From Apteryx mantelli (lineage: Eukaryota; Chordata; Aves; Apterygiformes; Apterygidae), in NCBI RefSeq assembly GCF_036417845.1, contig NC_090020.1, forward strand, positions 31,418,425 through 31,482,424: a stretch of 64,000 nucleotides of DNA, written 5' to 3'. The notes under the pieces are model-generated. The model was not told the DNA's origin. It saw only the letters and a list, made by a program, of their open reading frames with translations, and did no database searches. Below are positions 44,732 through 58,939 of this stretch, in pieces. A program made the position numbers and the translations under genes. Position 1 is the stretch's first letter. The number at the start of each line of letters is the position of its first letter.

Positions 44732-47700
44732 GTTGTTATAGGGACACCATCTAGCAAGAGAAAACAGGAAAAAAGGAGCAACTCCCAAGCCTCCAACAAT
44801 ATCTGCTATGCATTTTCAGTTGGCATGCTAAGTCTCATGACAGAGGTTCATTTGGTGATCTGTCCTGTGATTGCTCACCTTTAACTAAAAAGTTTTCTCC
44901 TACAGCTTTGCAGGCTTGCTATTTGCAGCAGGGCAAAGTTATATTCTTAGGACTGCCAATCAGATCTCTCCTAATGTGTTTTTAGTTGCCCACGGACTTC
45001 TGGTTTGCAGCTCATTTGGTGTAACTTCACTGAAAACAGTAGAGCTATTCCTGATGCTAGTGACAGACAGAATTTGAACTAATATAATTTCTTCAAGGAC
45101 TGAAAAAATGAAGCAGTATTCTGTTTCTTTGAAAAACAGCAACAAATATTTGTGTACTCATTGGGTTCTTGAATTCAGAACTTTCTATGTGGAGATTGAA
45201 AATGTCTTGAGTTTTTCCTCTTCCTGTGAAAGAGGAAAAAATGATGTCCTATTTAAGAAATAAAGAGCCAGTGGATTAGCATGACTGAATATATTGCTTG
45301 GAAATACAGAACAGTTATGTAAAAAAATAAGATGATGCATCTGTTTGGGGCATTATACAACCATGTTTTAATTAATATTATAAACCACATGCTTGCAGTG
45401 TATGCTCTCTGAATCCCCATCTGACTATTTGCTTAGAAAGAGGACAATTTGTCTTCTTTATTGTTTCAGTAAGGAGTGCATGACTTTGAAAAACAGGATA
45501 TATAATTAACAATCTTTTTTGATGCCTCAGATTTTGAAATCAGCCTTTTTTTGTTGCTATTTATATTTGCTCTGGGAGTAGAGCAATTTCTGTGGCTAAT
45601 AGCTTCTCTCTGTTTGCACGCTATTCACCAGTAGGAAATAGCTGTAAGTGTCTTTACCAAGTTTGACAGAATTGCCTGCTGATTGCTGCAGAACTCAGCT
45701 CTTTCTCTCCTCCTTTCTGCCTTCTCTCCTCCTCCTCCCTCCAGTGTTGGACGTGCTTTTACTAGTAGGGGGGAGAGGACAGAGGAAACATTTTCAGAGC
45801 CAGCCCCTGTGATTCTAAAATCTTTAGTCTGCACTTGTATGGGCAGAAGAAACTTCTGCAGCAGTAACTATAACCAGCTGCAGCTGTGTTCTGCTGCTGT
45901 TCCTCTCCTTCTGGCAACTCATCAGGTCATTTTTAAAATTGATTCTTTTCCATTGAGAAATGTCAGAATAATACCAATTCGATCGTTTCAGTGCAAAGCG
46001 TCCCTCCTCTGAATTATATTTAACTTTTGTAAACTTACGGGATAAGAAAATAAAACTAAAAGCCGATGACCAAAACAAATCCTGAATATGCTACAGAAAA
46101 TATGAAATATGCCATTTTTCTGCAGACAAAGGCTCATGCAGTTAAACAACAGATGGGAACCCACTGATACTTTTTTGGTAGGATTGTTACCAAAGGTGAG
46201 GATCAGCCAGGAGTTTGCTAAATGTTTCATCCATGGCAAAGCCCCTCCCATTTCCGGTCAGTTTAAATCTTTACATGAAGACTTTGACTTTCAAGAAACA
46301 TTATGTGTGCAAGATACTACATGCTGCCATTTCAACTGGTAACAAGCCTGGGCATCTGTTTTCCGAACCCATGTGAATCTTCCAGCTAAAAGAAGGAATT
46401 AAAGACCCTGACTCCCAATTTTTAGGGTGTTTTTACAACTTTACTACCACTGCTAAGCTCAAACAATATATGTTGACCAAACTCTGCTGCCTAACAATGG
46501 AGAGAAAAATTTCCAGCAACTGAAGAACTGCTTCCTAGGAATAATATTAGGAAACTTTAAGTTCAGCCCCAGTGTTTCTGTGTGAATTACAGTCAGTAGA
46601 ACTACAGTCTAATATAGTTCGCAGTCATGTCTCTGTTCATCTTTTTTAAAGGCAGACCAGTCAGAAAGGCAACACTCATTTTGTGTATAACATTTAAATG
46701 GGATTAATTCAAAATAAATATTGTTTGTTAACTGGTTCAATTCCTACTGTGACTAATACATGGAGGAATTTCATTCTTGCTTGAAGGCATATATATAATT
46801 TACCTAGTTTTTTCTCACGTCACTTTTTAATAACCAGAAATTTTTCTGAATTCACTGAAAGGATGCTGCCGTTCTTGTTAGCGGGCCTGAGAAATGAAAA
46901 ATTAGGAAAGAGAAGCACTTTATTACATTAAAACAACATTCTGGAAAAGTTCGGGAGCTCTTTGGAGGAATTAAGTATCTGACATACTTTATCTGAACAT
47001 TTTGATATGGACCAAGGAAAATTTCATTTTAGGGGAACTCAATTGTGTATCTGTACAATTTTGCAAGCACCTTGTTACTACTGCAAAGTGGACTGCTGTT
47101 AATTTATCACGTGTATGACTGAAACCTAGAAAAAGGGTAACTTTGAGAAACCAACAGTTTTGTTGAAAGTTTTGTGTGTTAGATTTCTTTTCTTGGGTCC
47201 TTTTCTCAAAATTCCATAGTATCATGACAATAAATGGTGAAGGGAAGGAATGCCTCTTCTGGGAAAGAAAGACAATTTTACACATGTAAAACCTTCCCCC
47301 AACACAGTTTCTTGGAAAGTCTGACTTTTGGACTCATTATCATCAAAGGGGAACATTCCTTTTTAAAATTCCCAACTACATGTCCTACAGTCTTAGGGAA
47401 AAGGCAGAAAGTAAGAGGTTTTAACCAAGATAAATCTGCTTTTGAAATATCTGGAAGAAGTCAAATTTAGTGAAGTGTAGACACTAAATAAAAGCCTGAA
47501 TTTCCATTTTCTTTTAGTCTTTTACATCTGTACAAGATAAAGTGACAAAAAATGCTATTAAGGCAGCATGATATGTTTTTGCAGCCATTTTGTACAAATG
47601 TATGTGTTGTGTACCTCATAAAGCATTGATATTGATTGAACTGTTCTTTCTTCTGCAGTCTTTTGATAAGGAAAAAAAAAGAAATTTTCTTAAACTGTTT

Positions 47701-49639
47701 GGAAAATGAACTAAGCTGATGGGGTGGAACCAGGACATGTTTCTGAAAATCTGAATTTAAACTAGAAAAAGTGAACTTTTGACCTAAAAAATGTCTAATG
47801 GACAAAGGAATTTCCACTTTGCTCTGGAAAACAGAGCAATGGGGAAAGCCACAAGATAACAAATGGACAGTCCAGAGTGTCTAACCTTTGAGACTCGATG
47901 TCTAGCAGGGCTTGAATACTTTGAATTCTTACTTAAAGCACGTTTTGAGGGTTGTTTGCTACTTAGATATATATTGGGGGAAAATCATCATCATTTTCAG
48001 AATAATTTTACCTTTTGCCAGATAGACCTTATGAAAATATACTACTCCCACAGTCGCAAGCTGGCCGGAACTCTTGGGTGTCCAGGTGCCTCCTTGGGTC
48101 TTCTGTGTGCTAAGGACTCTTTGGTCCACACGAGTCTCAGCCTCTCGCCCAGTGAGTCTCTGGCTCAGGCTGGCTCCAAGCTCTCCCTCTGAGATACTTT
48201 GGATACAGTTTGAATGCTCCAACAAAGTTCAGAGAAAACAGTGCAGTTCCCTGGTTTTAGGGGTTGCTGTGGCAGTAGAGAGAAAGCTTTTTTCATGATT
48301 CACAGTTACTCTAAATTTGCACCTTAGACAGAAGACAAACATTAATGCAGAACAACTTGGTGTTTAACAGACACAATGAGTCAGGGAGGGAAGACTTCTT
48401 GGGAGGAAAGCCCAGGGCCTTTGAGGGCTATTGTGTTTTAGCATGTGACAAATACCTGTGTAAGGCTAAACAGCAGGGAACTTACAGCGGGTGATTCTCT
48501 GACATTAGCAGCAACTTCAGGAAAGTTCAAGGAAACCACCCCAAAGGGCATAGGCTTTCAGTATTACGAAAAAGGAGAATTTTATGTAACATCTTAATCA
48601 TGGGACACAGAGTAAATAAAGAATAACTTTATATAAATAGCTCTGTAGCACATTCATGTAATATTATGCGAATACAGAATGAAAATAGAAACAAGTGTGA
48701 AAGAAGAAGACATACGCTTAAATTCAATAGGAAAGATCATTTTAAAGAACACTATTAGGGAAATTACTTAATTAGGGTAGAAATCTTATCTATGTTCAAT
48801 GACTGTGTTTCAAAAATGGTTTGGCCATCTGCAGATGGGAACCTCTGTGTGAATGTAGGTTCAAAGACAGAGAAATGCAATTAGGTTGCTAAGGCTGCTT
48901 TTTAATGCCTTAATAATCTAAAATATCCTGACCTGGTGGATGGTATTTGGACCACTTTATCTTAATCTAAATGAGGTAAAAATTATGGCTATTGGCTCTC
49001 TGGCACTTGAATAGTTTCTTCTAACCTTTAGAATAGATAATATAGAAATATCGAGTATTCAATCTGTTACCAAGGGCCTGATTTCAGTGACAAATCAATG
49101 AATCAAACATCAAAAATCTGTAGAAATATCCAGTTCAAACCTGCCTCACACTTCTGATATTTCCTGATCACCCAACTTTTGCATAACTGTCATCAGTATG
49201 TAAACGTCATCAGATGCAAGTTTTTCCTGTAGTTACAGTCAAGGTGTAGCTGGGTACAAGGGTTGTGACTGAGTGCATACCCAGAGGGCTTAGTCGTGGG
49301 AACTCCCCAGCTAGTCTCTGCATAGCTGCAACAGCAGACCCTTTTGCGACAAATTAATGGACTGAACTCCCATCCTGCTTTACAATAAAAACTGGCTAAT
49401 TGGTACAGGTTGCATCCATGTGATGGCTTCCCCACGGTGCCAGAACTTCCCCCAGCAGCTCCTGCTGTGCACAGCCCAGTGGATAGGTGCTATGAGCACC
49501 CTGAGGTGTGTTGATTAACAGCCTGGCTGGAGGAGCTGGGCAAGCCTGTGGACTCTCCCAGGCAGTTCCTCTTGCAAAGGAAAGAGTTGACAAAATTTGC
49601 ATAGATAAGATACTTGAAGCAGTCACTAAAAACTGTTCC

Positions 49640-50050
49640 TGCATATGTAGGAATGGTCACGTAGGATAGTCTTTTTTAAGTGGTTAAGATAGTCAAGATA
49701 CATTTTGGATGTAGTTTAAAATAGTCGATAGCAGTGGATCATGCATGCACTGGAGGGGTGACCCTAGTAGGACCTAGGAGGACACTTACAATCCTAGCAG
49801 GACCCCTAGGGCTGTACAAATTCACTACAACTGCAGTTTGGGGAGTCTCATCTGATCCAGCTGAAGATGCTGTTGCAAGAACATTTGCAATGGAGATTCC
49901 TGCACCATCTAGACAGTGACAGACAATCCTATCTGAGAGGTCTGATTTACTGCATAAGCACTATCCTATGCAGAAGATCCCAATAAATCAGTTTTTACCT
50001 AACACTGTGTCTGAGTATTTATGTAACTCTGGGAGTCCTCCTCATAAAAT
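49640..50050 (+). mobile_element. Possible LTR remnant
   Basis: Near 49980 there is CCCAATAAATCAG, followed after about 20 nt by CACTGTGTCTGAGTATTTATG and a GT-rich stretch ending in TCCTCA. This resembles the R-U5 end of an endogenous retroviral LTR (poly(A) signal, then a GT-rich U5 ending in CA). I could not find a matching TG start or a target-site duplication, so the boundaries are guesses. No viral coding sequence is seen. Confidence 0.25.
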
Positions 50051-51185
50051 AAACTTTTATTCTAAAATGTTGTTAACTATTTCTAATTTTTAAAAGTGAG
50101 TGCAGAATCTGATATGATTTAAAAGCTTCAGTGTTTAGCGCTATGATTGCTTGTTCCTGTTCTGAACCAAACAATGACGCTTACCAACTTCCTGAAGTGC
50201 TTTTAACATAAGTAATTGGAGGTGACAGTGTCCCATTCTGAATTGCCAGTACAGTATAATCTCAAGGGTGACCTCAACTGATCCTCAAGCAGCACAAATA
50301 AATGTTTTTCTTGTAATAAAGCATTTTCCAGTGGAGGAAAAAGAGAGGAGTCATGAATCTCAGAAAGCTGAAGAACCTGAACATCCTGAAAGCAGTTAGA
50401 TGCCTTTCTACCAGGAAAAGTTACGCAAATAATATCAGTGGTTACTTTTTTGTGTGGTTACTGAGTCCTTAACACACTTAATGATTCTTGAGTCTCGAAG
50501 TGCATGAGTATGTTGATAAGGAGAAACTTTAATGGGACAGCGGGAATCCTTGCTTATTGGGGAACGAAGAGGCCATCACAGAAAGCTCTGAACTTACATC
50601 TTTTACCTATAATGGTAAATCAGCCATTGATATTATTGGGATCCAAAGCAATTTAGCAAGAGTATGAGCATACACCGCTTACTGTGGTTCCTTGCAGAGA
50701 CACTCTTTACACAGGCAACATAGCTTCACTGCTGCAAAACTCACAACCAGAGCAGCTTACACTGCGTAGAGAGCTCTGCCGGCTGTAGTCCCTGAGCTGC
50801 CTTCATCAGCATGGGGTTAAGCATTTGTACACAGCATCACAGATTTAGCTCTGGTCTAAGCTACCCACAGCTGGATTTGAAAACCAATGGAGCTGGCAGA
50901 AGATTTATCCTTGAATTCTATGTAAGACTGTCTAAAGTGCTAACAAAAGGTCCCATATTTCCTTTTTTGTCCATCAATCTGTCCATCTATTTTTGCTTAC
51001 TGTCATTCAGACAGGCTTAGTTTTTGAGGATAACAAATCTCTGGACCGTGCCCTGGCTTACTCCTCTGAGCAGGACCCTCAGCTTCCATTTCTTCAGGCC
51101 AGAGCCTCCTTCCTAGCATCACAAATGTGGTAGGAAGTAAAGAGGATCGGGGTGCATGCTGCTCAAAGTCCTTTTCATCTAGTAT

Positions 51186-51209
51186 AGCTAACTAGGTAGC
51201 TAACTAGGT
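51186..51209. repeat. Tandem 12-mer duplicate
   Basis: AGCTAACTAGGT occurs twice in direct succession. Confidence 0.9.
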
Positions 51210-51293
51210 CTATGCAAGGATGTGAACTGGGCACTTTCAAGAGGAAGCAGAGAAAGAATTAATCAGGCTGAAGGACCATACTGATGCAAGCTC

Positions 51294-51309
51294 TTTTTTT
51301 TTTTTTTTT
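51294..51309. repeat. Poly-T run (16 nt)
   Basis: Sixteen T in a row. Similar runs occur at 4888-4903 (16), 58037-58050 (14) and 60539-60554 (16). Confidence 0.85.
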
Positions 51310-54300
51310 GGCAAATGATTTACCTGCTAACTTTGTCTTGGATTTTTTTAGATACTGACCCTTCCTCTGAGATGATGGAAAATGCACTACCCTCATAGAC
51401 CTTCATTAAATGATCTCTCTTTAATTACATGTCACAAGCTTTGTGGAATGAAAACCTTTGAAAAAGAGCAAGCAAAACCACTGTGGTTTTGAATAAATAT
51501 TCCACAGGTCTACAGCAAGAATAAAACTTCAAGGAGGAGCCCAGTATGGAAGGTCAAGTCTTGAAGACAAACGAGGTTGACTATAACCTATTAACCTGCA
51601 GTGACTGGGCTAAATGTCTCCCCCATATTGGTTCCCTGGGAGCATCAGAGATGATGAAGCATCTCTCTGCATGATGCAAGATCACCCAATGTGATTCTAT
51701 TTAAAGGCATCTCTCAAGTGCTGTATTCAGCTTGAAAGCAACAGGAACAACAAAACTTTTAAAAATAGAAACAAAACCCTCCTCTTGGAATATAAGGAAG
51801 TAAATTCATTGAAATATTTAAACATTATGAAGCCTCTCATGGCATATTTGGTATCTACATTTTTTACATTTATTGACCAGATATAGCAGTTGAAGTAAAA
51901 TATGCTTCAGAAGAGAAAATAATTCCCTGGGTTGTGAAATACTACACTAGCCAAGGGCAACATGTGCACTCAGTTTGAACTCCAGGGCATTTTTTAGACT
52001 GCTATTGCCTGGGGATGGGAGAGGCCCTATTTAAAATGTTCTTTTGAATTTTTAATGGGTGTTTAGAAGTTCAGGCCTTTGCTTGCAGCTGAGGAGATGA
52101 AGAGGCCAGTGGTGGTTTAACACTACTGTTAACATACTACCATTAACATAGTTAAAGCTGTTATCAACCTGATATGTGTAAGGGGCAGTCTGGCCTAAAG
52201 CAAAGTTTGGGGTAGCTCTAGGTTGCACATGACAGCAGTCTGGACCTGGCGGCCAGCTGAAATAAAAATAATGCCTGGGCTGGAGATCATTCACACCCCG
52301 TGGCATCCCGGCAGGACCCCATCATGCATCCCCTGGGCTCACAAAGCTTTCTTTCTCTGGGAAAGAGTTAAACCTTTCTTTCAAGACACCAAACCTGGCA
52401 TTATGCCTGGGATTAAAAAAGATGTATTCCAAGCAGAGTTTACTATAAGGAGATATGACACCCCTCCTCCGTTTAAAGAAGTTAGGATATGTATCTTTTA
52501 GCTTCAAGAGACATACAACTACAGCTTGTCTGTCAAGGCAAAGGATTTACTTAAGAGCACATAAATGGATTTGGACATCCAGTATCATAATCACCCAAAT
52601 GGTTACTCTTTCAACCAACAGATCACTTGTCCCCACAGCTAACCTGTTCATGGGTAGTTTAGATTTGCAATTTTCTGTAGTTCTCATTTTCCTGTACTTC
52701 AGAAAAATCCAAAGCTCCTACTTTGCGTGTTTCTAAAAATCTACCATACTGCAAGGGTAGCTGTGTTCACTGGTACTATTTCAGCTAAATATTTGCTGAC
52801 CTAGTGGACTTTTTGGATTTGTTAAATATACAGCTAGCCAAAGCAACCTAATCATAAAACTAACACGCCAAAACCTAAAGACAGTTTTCTTTTTCTTATG
52901 TAGTATCCTAACAGACAAAAACAACATCTATCCCACTTCACCGTACTACAGGTGTAATTTTTCTGCCAGCTTTTTCAACGAGAGAGCTCCCCCTAGCTGA
53001 CTTGTGCCACCTGGCCCAAATGATTAGGGATACGTATTATTGCAGAAGAACAGCGGAAAAATTAACTACTCCTTGTTGATCTAATTTACACTGGAAACAC
53101 CTATGTAATTTGCTGATAGAGACCGCACAAAGCTTCTAGATGGGCAAGTCTCCTGTTCTCTCTAATTTTCAGCTCCCTCATCTTCATCTAGTTCCTTTCG
53201 TAGATCTCAGTACAGGCTGCAACTTCTTTGCATGTGTGTCTTTAAATTCCACATGTTTTGGCCTGTGTCAGGCTATTGGGATGCTTGAGGCTTGCTGGTG
53301 AATAAATGGGATAAGAGAGTTTGGAGTATTAGAAAAGGAAGAAGGGCATGGTAAAGAAAGTCAGACTCAAACCCTTGCGAGCTCTGTTCCCAAACCTGGA
53401 TATCACAGTGAAGCAGGACAGGGGTATTTGAGAGGAGCAAGAGGTTGTTCAAAAGAAGCAGCTGGGGGGAAAAAGGAATTATTTACAGGTAGGCTAAAAA
53501 GTAAAGAAATGAATAAAAAGCAGGAAGGAATTGTAACCATATAGATGAGCAAGATGTTCTAGTTAAATATGGACTCTGGTGCAGAACGTAATGAGATGAA
53601 AGATGCTGTCTGCCAGAAAACCAGCAAATGCCACTTGGATGGTGAATTGCACATAAAAAAAAAAATTAAATAAAATGATACAACTCTTTTACAAGCACTG
53701 TAAAAGAACTTGCTTGTTCCTTTTCCACTCTCACTTTCAGTTGCGGCCTTTCCTCGCATGAACAAATTGCACACTGACCCCCTCTGAAGCTGCTGACTGT
53801 GATCAACAGGACCCTCTGCCGGAGAATGCTGACTCTTCAGGCCACACATAACCAGTAAGCTAAATACATAACACATCTGTTTCTGACTGACTATCTAACT
53901 CCTCTAGGGGCAGCTCTAATTATTTGTGATGGATTATTCATTTTACACAGCTTTACGCTTAAGTACTTTAAAGCATATTTGAAAATTCCACTGGAAGCAA
54001 ATTACCTTGCAGAGCTGCCCTGCACCAGCTGGAGACGAGATTAATTGTTAGGCAGCCCCAAACCACAGTATGCGGGAATCATATTACCGTCCTAGCGGTG
54101 ACTGATGTGGAGAACCATCTAAGGTCAGGTGCACTTTGCCCCCCTCTTTCTTTCTTGTGGGGGAAACAAACTCCAATGTATTATCTCATTCTCTGCAGTG
54201 GAGTAACGTTCATTGGTAGCAGAAATTTGGTTTGGGTGGAGTGTACTCCAGTCAGGACATGCACCAAGCGCTGTCAGAGCAGGAAGCCTCTGTTTATACT

Positions 54301-56870
54301 GAGGTAACTATGTTAGTAAGCACTGGTCCTCTGAGTTGTCTCTGGGGATTAAAAAGTGAACAGCGGCATTAGTCTTCCTATTACTTGTACCTGATTATTG
54401 GTATGTATTCCCTAACTTCTTTAAGGCATAACAGAACAAAAATATCTGAACCATGCATATGGAAGGATACACTGCCTAGCATACCTTTGGATCTGTTTTC
54501 CTGCCAGGAGTCATGGTTTGGCTTGGAAAACAGTGTTAGCTTCCCCTTCTGCCTAGGACAGCACTGGAATGGGCAGCAGATCACCCCTAGGTTGGGTACA
54601 CCACCAGCAGTCAGTGCTCTGTGTGTGTCACCATAAGGGTCCCGAGCCCACCTAAAGCCTGTAAGTATTACTGTAATACTAATACTTAACCCACACAGAA
54701 TAATTTAAGCCACTCCCACCCATAAAATTATCTTCTTGTTCAGTCTCTTGGATCACCTCATTTGGAAACAACTCATTGATTATCTTCCTACGGGCTTTTA
54801 GTCTTCACCTTTAAGCCTTATACAATATTCAAGCTATTTATTCTATGAACTCATCTCTGCCATGCCTTCACCTAGACTGCCCCATATAATTATGCTTCCA
54901 CTTAATCTTCAATTTAATTTATTGTAGTTTTTCCTATATTCCCTTGCTTTTCCTAATCTTTTCACTTTACTGTTTCTTTCCTCTCTTTCTCAGCCTCTTA
55001 CTTCCTGTCTCCTGCTCTGATGCCTCCTGGGCTTGGAACAGTTGCCTAATTTCTGTCTACAAGCAGTTTCCTCTGTCCCTTCAAATCTCTCTGAAGGCTG
55101 TTTAACCGGGAATCTTTCCTGCTACTGTGTTTTTCTTACTGACATTTGCTGTTTCCACGCTGCTCCTATGTAACCTTGACTTACGCAGCCTAGCCATTTA
55201 TGGTGTAATGTATAACATGGCCAGAGAACATATTTTATTTGGTAATGCAAACCATGCTTTATACATTAACTGCTTAAAATATCACATAATAACATAGTGA
55301 AAATGCAAACATAATTATTAACAATGAGAAGGCATCTGGATGCTTATTATTATAAGCTGGGTCTCAAGAACACTAGAAAAAGGTCATCTGAAGTCTCTCG
55401 TTTTCAAAGAAAATCACAGATTTTCAAAAAACCTATAGGTTCAATCAGATTTGGTTGAAACTGGCCTGTGGTTTCCAAAGTTACAGAGGGGAAGGTGGTT
55501 CACATCCAGGGAGCCAGCGGGATGGACTGGCAGCACAGTTAAAGTCTCCCCTGCCCTGGTAAGCAAGGCAGAAATCAATCATGAGCCCCAGGAGCTGACC
55601 CATGCCTTTGGGGCAGGCTGTGCCCTGGGGGGGTCCCGAGCAGATTGGTGGCTCCTTCCTGGCATCGCAGGGCTGCGTTGCGCTGTGGCAAGGCATTGCC
55701 CGTGTAGCGGGGCTTAGAAGGATACCCACATTAATGTGAAGTGGGGTGTCCACCCCTTTGCAGGGTGCTGGTCACTATCCCACAGCTTTAAGTGGGCTTC
55801 TGAAGCCCTCGCCAGCGTGCCTACGGGCTGAATCAAGTGAGAGGGTTTAAATTTAGTTTTGAGGCACATCAGGAAATGGAATAGACCTTTCAGGCACAGA
55901 AGGAGAGTGAAGTTCCCGTCCTGGCTATACTTGTTAAATCTCTCACAGCTCTGCTGTCTCCAGGGAGCTCATTGACATGTGGCTTCAGATGCCTTAACTG
56001 TTTGACCCTGTACCACGCAGATTTGTATATTAACACCCACGACTGATTTCTACTGTATGTTACCATCCACATTGCTGCTTGTAGCTGCAGTCGGAAGAGT
56101 TTGCACTGCAAACGGATCTATTGGGCACTTGATGGCAGTATTTGCATTGGGTTTTTGCACCAATCTCTCCATTAGCTCCGTGGTTTGAAGCTGTGGGCAT
56201 TTCTGGCCAGGGGGAGGGAAGAGAAGAGGAGAAAGAGCAGCATGGAGGGAGAGAGTGAAAAAGACAGTAAATATGATTTAGTCTTCAAGTTTTTTCCCAG
56301 TCCTATAGCCATAGTCATCAAGCATAGTTTTGTCTTAAATATTTCATTTTCCTGGTTGTCACTTTTAACTTTCTGTATCAGGGTCTCTCATTTACCCTAT
56401 CTGCTCAATCTCAGGACATAAGTTATTTGAACAGTTAGTTGAAATCTATCACAGTGCAGCCAATGGTGTCAATCTGGGTTATATTATTAAGCGTTCTGGT
56501 TGTGACAGCACCAATCTCTGGTCATTCTTGCCTTCAAGGGGCTGTGAAGCTTCAGCTGTGGCTGAAGCACTTTGCAGCATGCTGGTGCTGCACTGCATCC
56601 CTGGGCAGGTGCATGGGCAAGAGCCGTCCCCACGTGCAAAGCCCCCATGCTGTGGCCACTGCAGCTCCCCACTGCCCCACCACTGCTGACACCTTTGGGC
56701 ATGATTAGCTGAGGCGGCTGAGCTTGTACAGATGACCAAAGCCATCCCCTGCTAATCCCCCATCCAAACGGTGGATGTATAACAGTGGCACAAGACGCCA
56801 CTTTTGGGGGTTGGCAAGTGCCTAGCTCAATACAAGGACTGCGGCCAAAAAAGATAACATAAAGCACTTT

Positions 56871-56884
56871 GGCATATATATGCC
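56871..56884. repeat. 14-bp perfect palindrome
   Basis: GGCATATATATGCC is exactly self-complementary. A second 14-bp palindrome, CATATTATAATATG, lies at 57266-57279. Confidence 0.8.
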
Positions 56885-57552
56885 AATATATTTATTCAAC
56901 CCCCTCTACACTCTGAAACTTGTAGGCTGAGGCATATTTTCAGCCCTACCCTATTATCAGATCAGATCTGTGGAAATGGTTATTTTTTACAAATGTGAGC
57001 AGCAGATGCAAGTGTTTGTGGTACAAACGGTAAAATCTACATTCTGTCATACTGGTAAAGCTGTGAAATACCAGGCATTTCTTGTGGGTAGATATTTTCT
57101 ATCCTTAATGCAATTGGCTTTCTGTAGCTCATTGGAATAAGAACAAGAAAATACGTTTGATTTTTTTCAGGATGCTGCTTTTCCTTTTCCTGTTTGCTTT
57201 GGAGAAAAACATTTATCCTTTAGTATCACTAGATGATTTTCATAGCTTTGGGTGCTCAGCGAAATCATATTATAATATGGCTTTCCTCAAGAGAGTCACA
57301 ACTCTTTGGATTTTTCTTCTAAAAAATGTCAGATAGTAAGAGAAAATCACTGAAGGAAAAACCCAGTCTCCATCAAATGTTAATGCAGGTCCTCAGCTGA
57401 TGTAAATCAATATGGCTTTAATAGGCCTGTGCTTATTTTTACTGGCTGTGGATCTGATCCATGGAGTAATTAATTTAGGGATGAAGCCTGAGAATTTTCA
57501 TGTCCAGTTGAGTCACCTTACCACTTGCTTTCATTTGAAAAACTGAGAAGAG

Positions 57553-57591
57553 AGATTTCCCCCTCTCACTATGCAAAGATTTCCCCCTCTC
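57553..57591. repeat. Direct repeat of 15 bp
   Basis: AGATTTCCCCCTCTC occurs at 57553-57567 and again at 57577-57591. Confidence 0.85.
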
Positions 57592-57777
57592 CTTTTTGCA
57601 ATTGATGTCTTTATCTTGCTGAATTATCCCTGTGTCCCTTTGAAATGTTCTGTAATAAATTAATAATTTATGCTAAGTGCAGCAATACTACTGGGAGTTG
57701 AGCTGATCAAAATTCAGAAGTTGTGGGGCCCACTGAAAACATTTGCTGAAATGACTATGGCTCCAAGAGGTATCAAG

Positions 57778-57812
57778 ATGTGTGTGTGCGTGTGTGTGTG
57801 TGCGCGCGCATG
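57778..57812. repeat. Alternating purine-pyrimidine (TG)n/(CG)n tract
   Basis: A 35-nt strictly alternating stretch made of TG repeats with one CG, then CGCGCGCATG. It is a microsatellite with Z-DNA-forming composition. Confidence 0.9.
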
Positions 57813-58939
57813 GGGAGAGAGGAGAGCTTGGGCCCCTTTCCCTTTCCCAGAGGAATGACTGGCAACAACAGGATTTTGGAAGCCAGCAATGCGCAGAGTA
57901 GTCTAGCTCAGCAGCAGAACCCTTCAGAAACTGAAATTTCCATCCACAGAAATTTCTAAAAATGCTGTGTTTTGGAAGGGTGAATGGATTTTACTGCTTT
58001 TTAGAAGTGATTGAAGTAAATTATTTAGGGTGTAGGTTTTTTTTTTTTTTAATTTTCCTTGGAAATGCAAATTCTGAGCTTCTTGAGTCAGCTATGTCTG
58101 TCCCAGGGAGAAGGTTGGCTGTCCCAAAGCCTATGGCCAAGGTTGTCCAGCCCTGGCTGCCTAGCTGGGAAATGGTACCCACGCCAGAACTGAAGCGCTT
58201 GGCAGCACTTGCATCTTAGGCGGTCCACCGAGCTAACTGGTGAGGGCCCAGGGAGAATAGAGCCCTGCCTGTTTTGCTGGAATATGATCACAAAATATTT
58301 CAATTTTTACAGGCTGCCTTTTAAAATATTTTATGCAAATCTGTTTCAGATAGAAAGTCCTAGCCAACTGTGCTCAAAAGGCAGGTCAAATATTGGAGAA
58401 ACTGGAGGGACAACATAGTTACGGTGGCCCCTATTATTTCCCTGTGCACCTCTTCAGGATAGTGGATTATAGTTCCATACTAGAGCTATAATCGTAATGG
58501 CCATTTTGAGACAAACCTTATTAAGACCCCATTCCATGTTTATTCTCTGGTATCTCATTTAATCTTTTCTTGCTCTCCTCCCCAGTGATTCTCCATAGCC
58601 AAGTGCCTGTTGCCCTGGGCTGCCTTAAAAAGCTCAGCTGTGTGCTATTAAAGCTTCTGAGCTGTCCTGTGCATCCTGAGATACATGAGCATTATACAGA
58701 TGCTCTGCAAAATGGAGATAGCTGGGTAATACATATACCAATGGTGGCTGGAAATTCTATGAAACTTTCTGTAGAATGTATCACTTTTTCCTGACTTATT
58801 TAAATTTTCCGCTTTTTTAAAAAACAGCACTTTTTTTTTTTAATGACTTCTAATCAAAGCAAATCCAAAGTGTTTCACTGAAAAAAAAAATCAATCAAAA
58901 GCCAGCTAATGCTCTAATAGCTAGAGAACAGAGCAGGCA

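Noticed and set aside
47467..48192. ORFs of 131 and 109 codons in the 5' flank
   Set aside because: No domain or splice context supports them, and the sequence looks like ordinary intergenic DNA.
52985..53000. Second CTCF-like candidate (reverse strand, CTAGGGGGAGCT)
   Set aside because: The key GGC of the core is changed to GGA and the flanking CCA is missing, so it is too weak.
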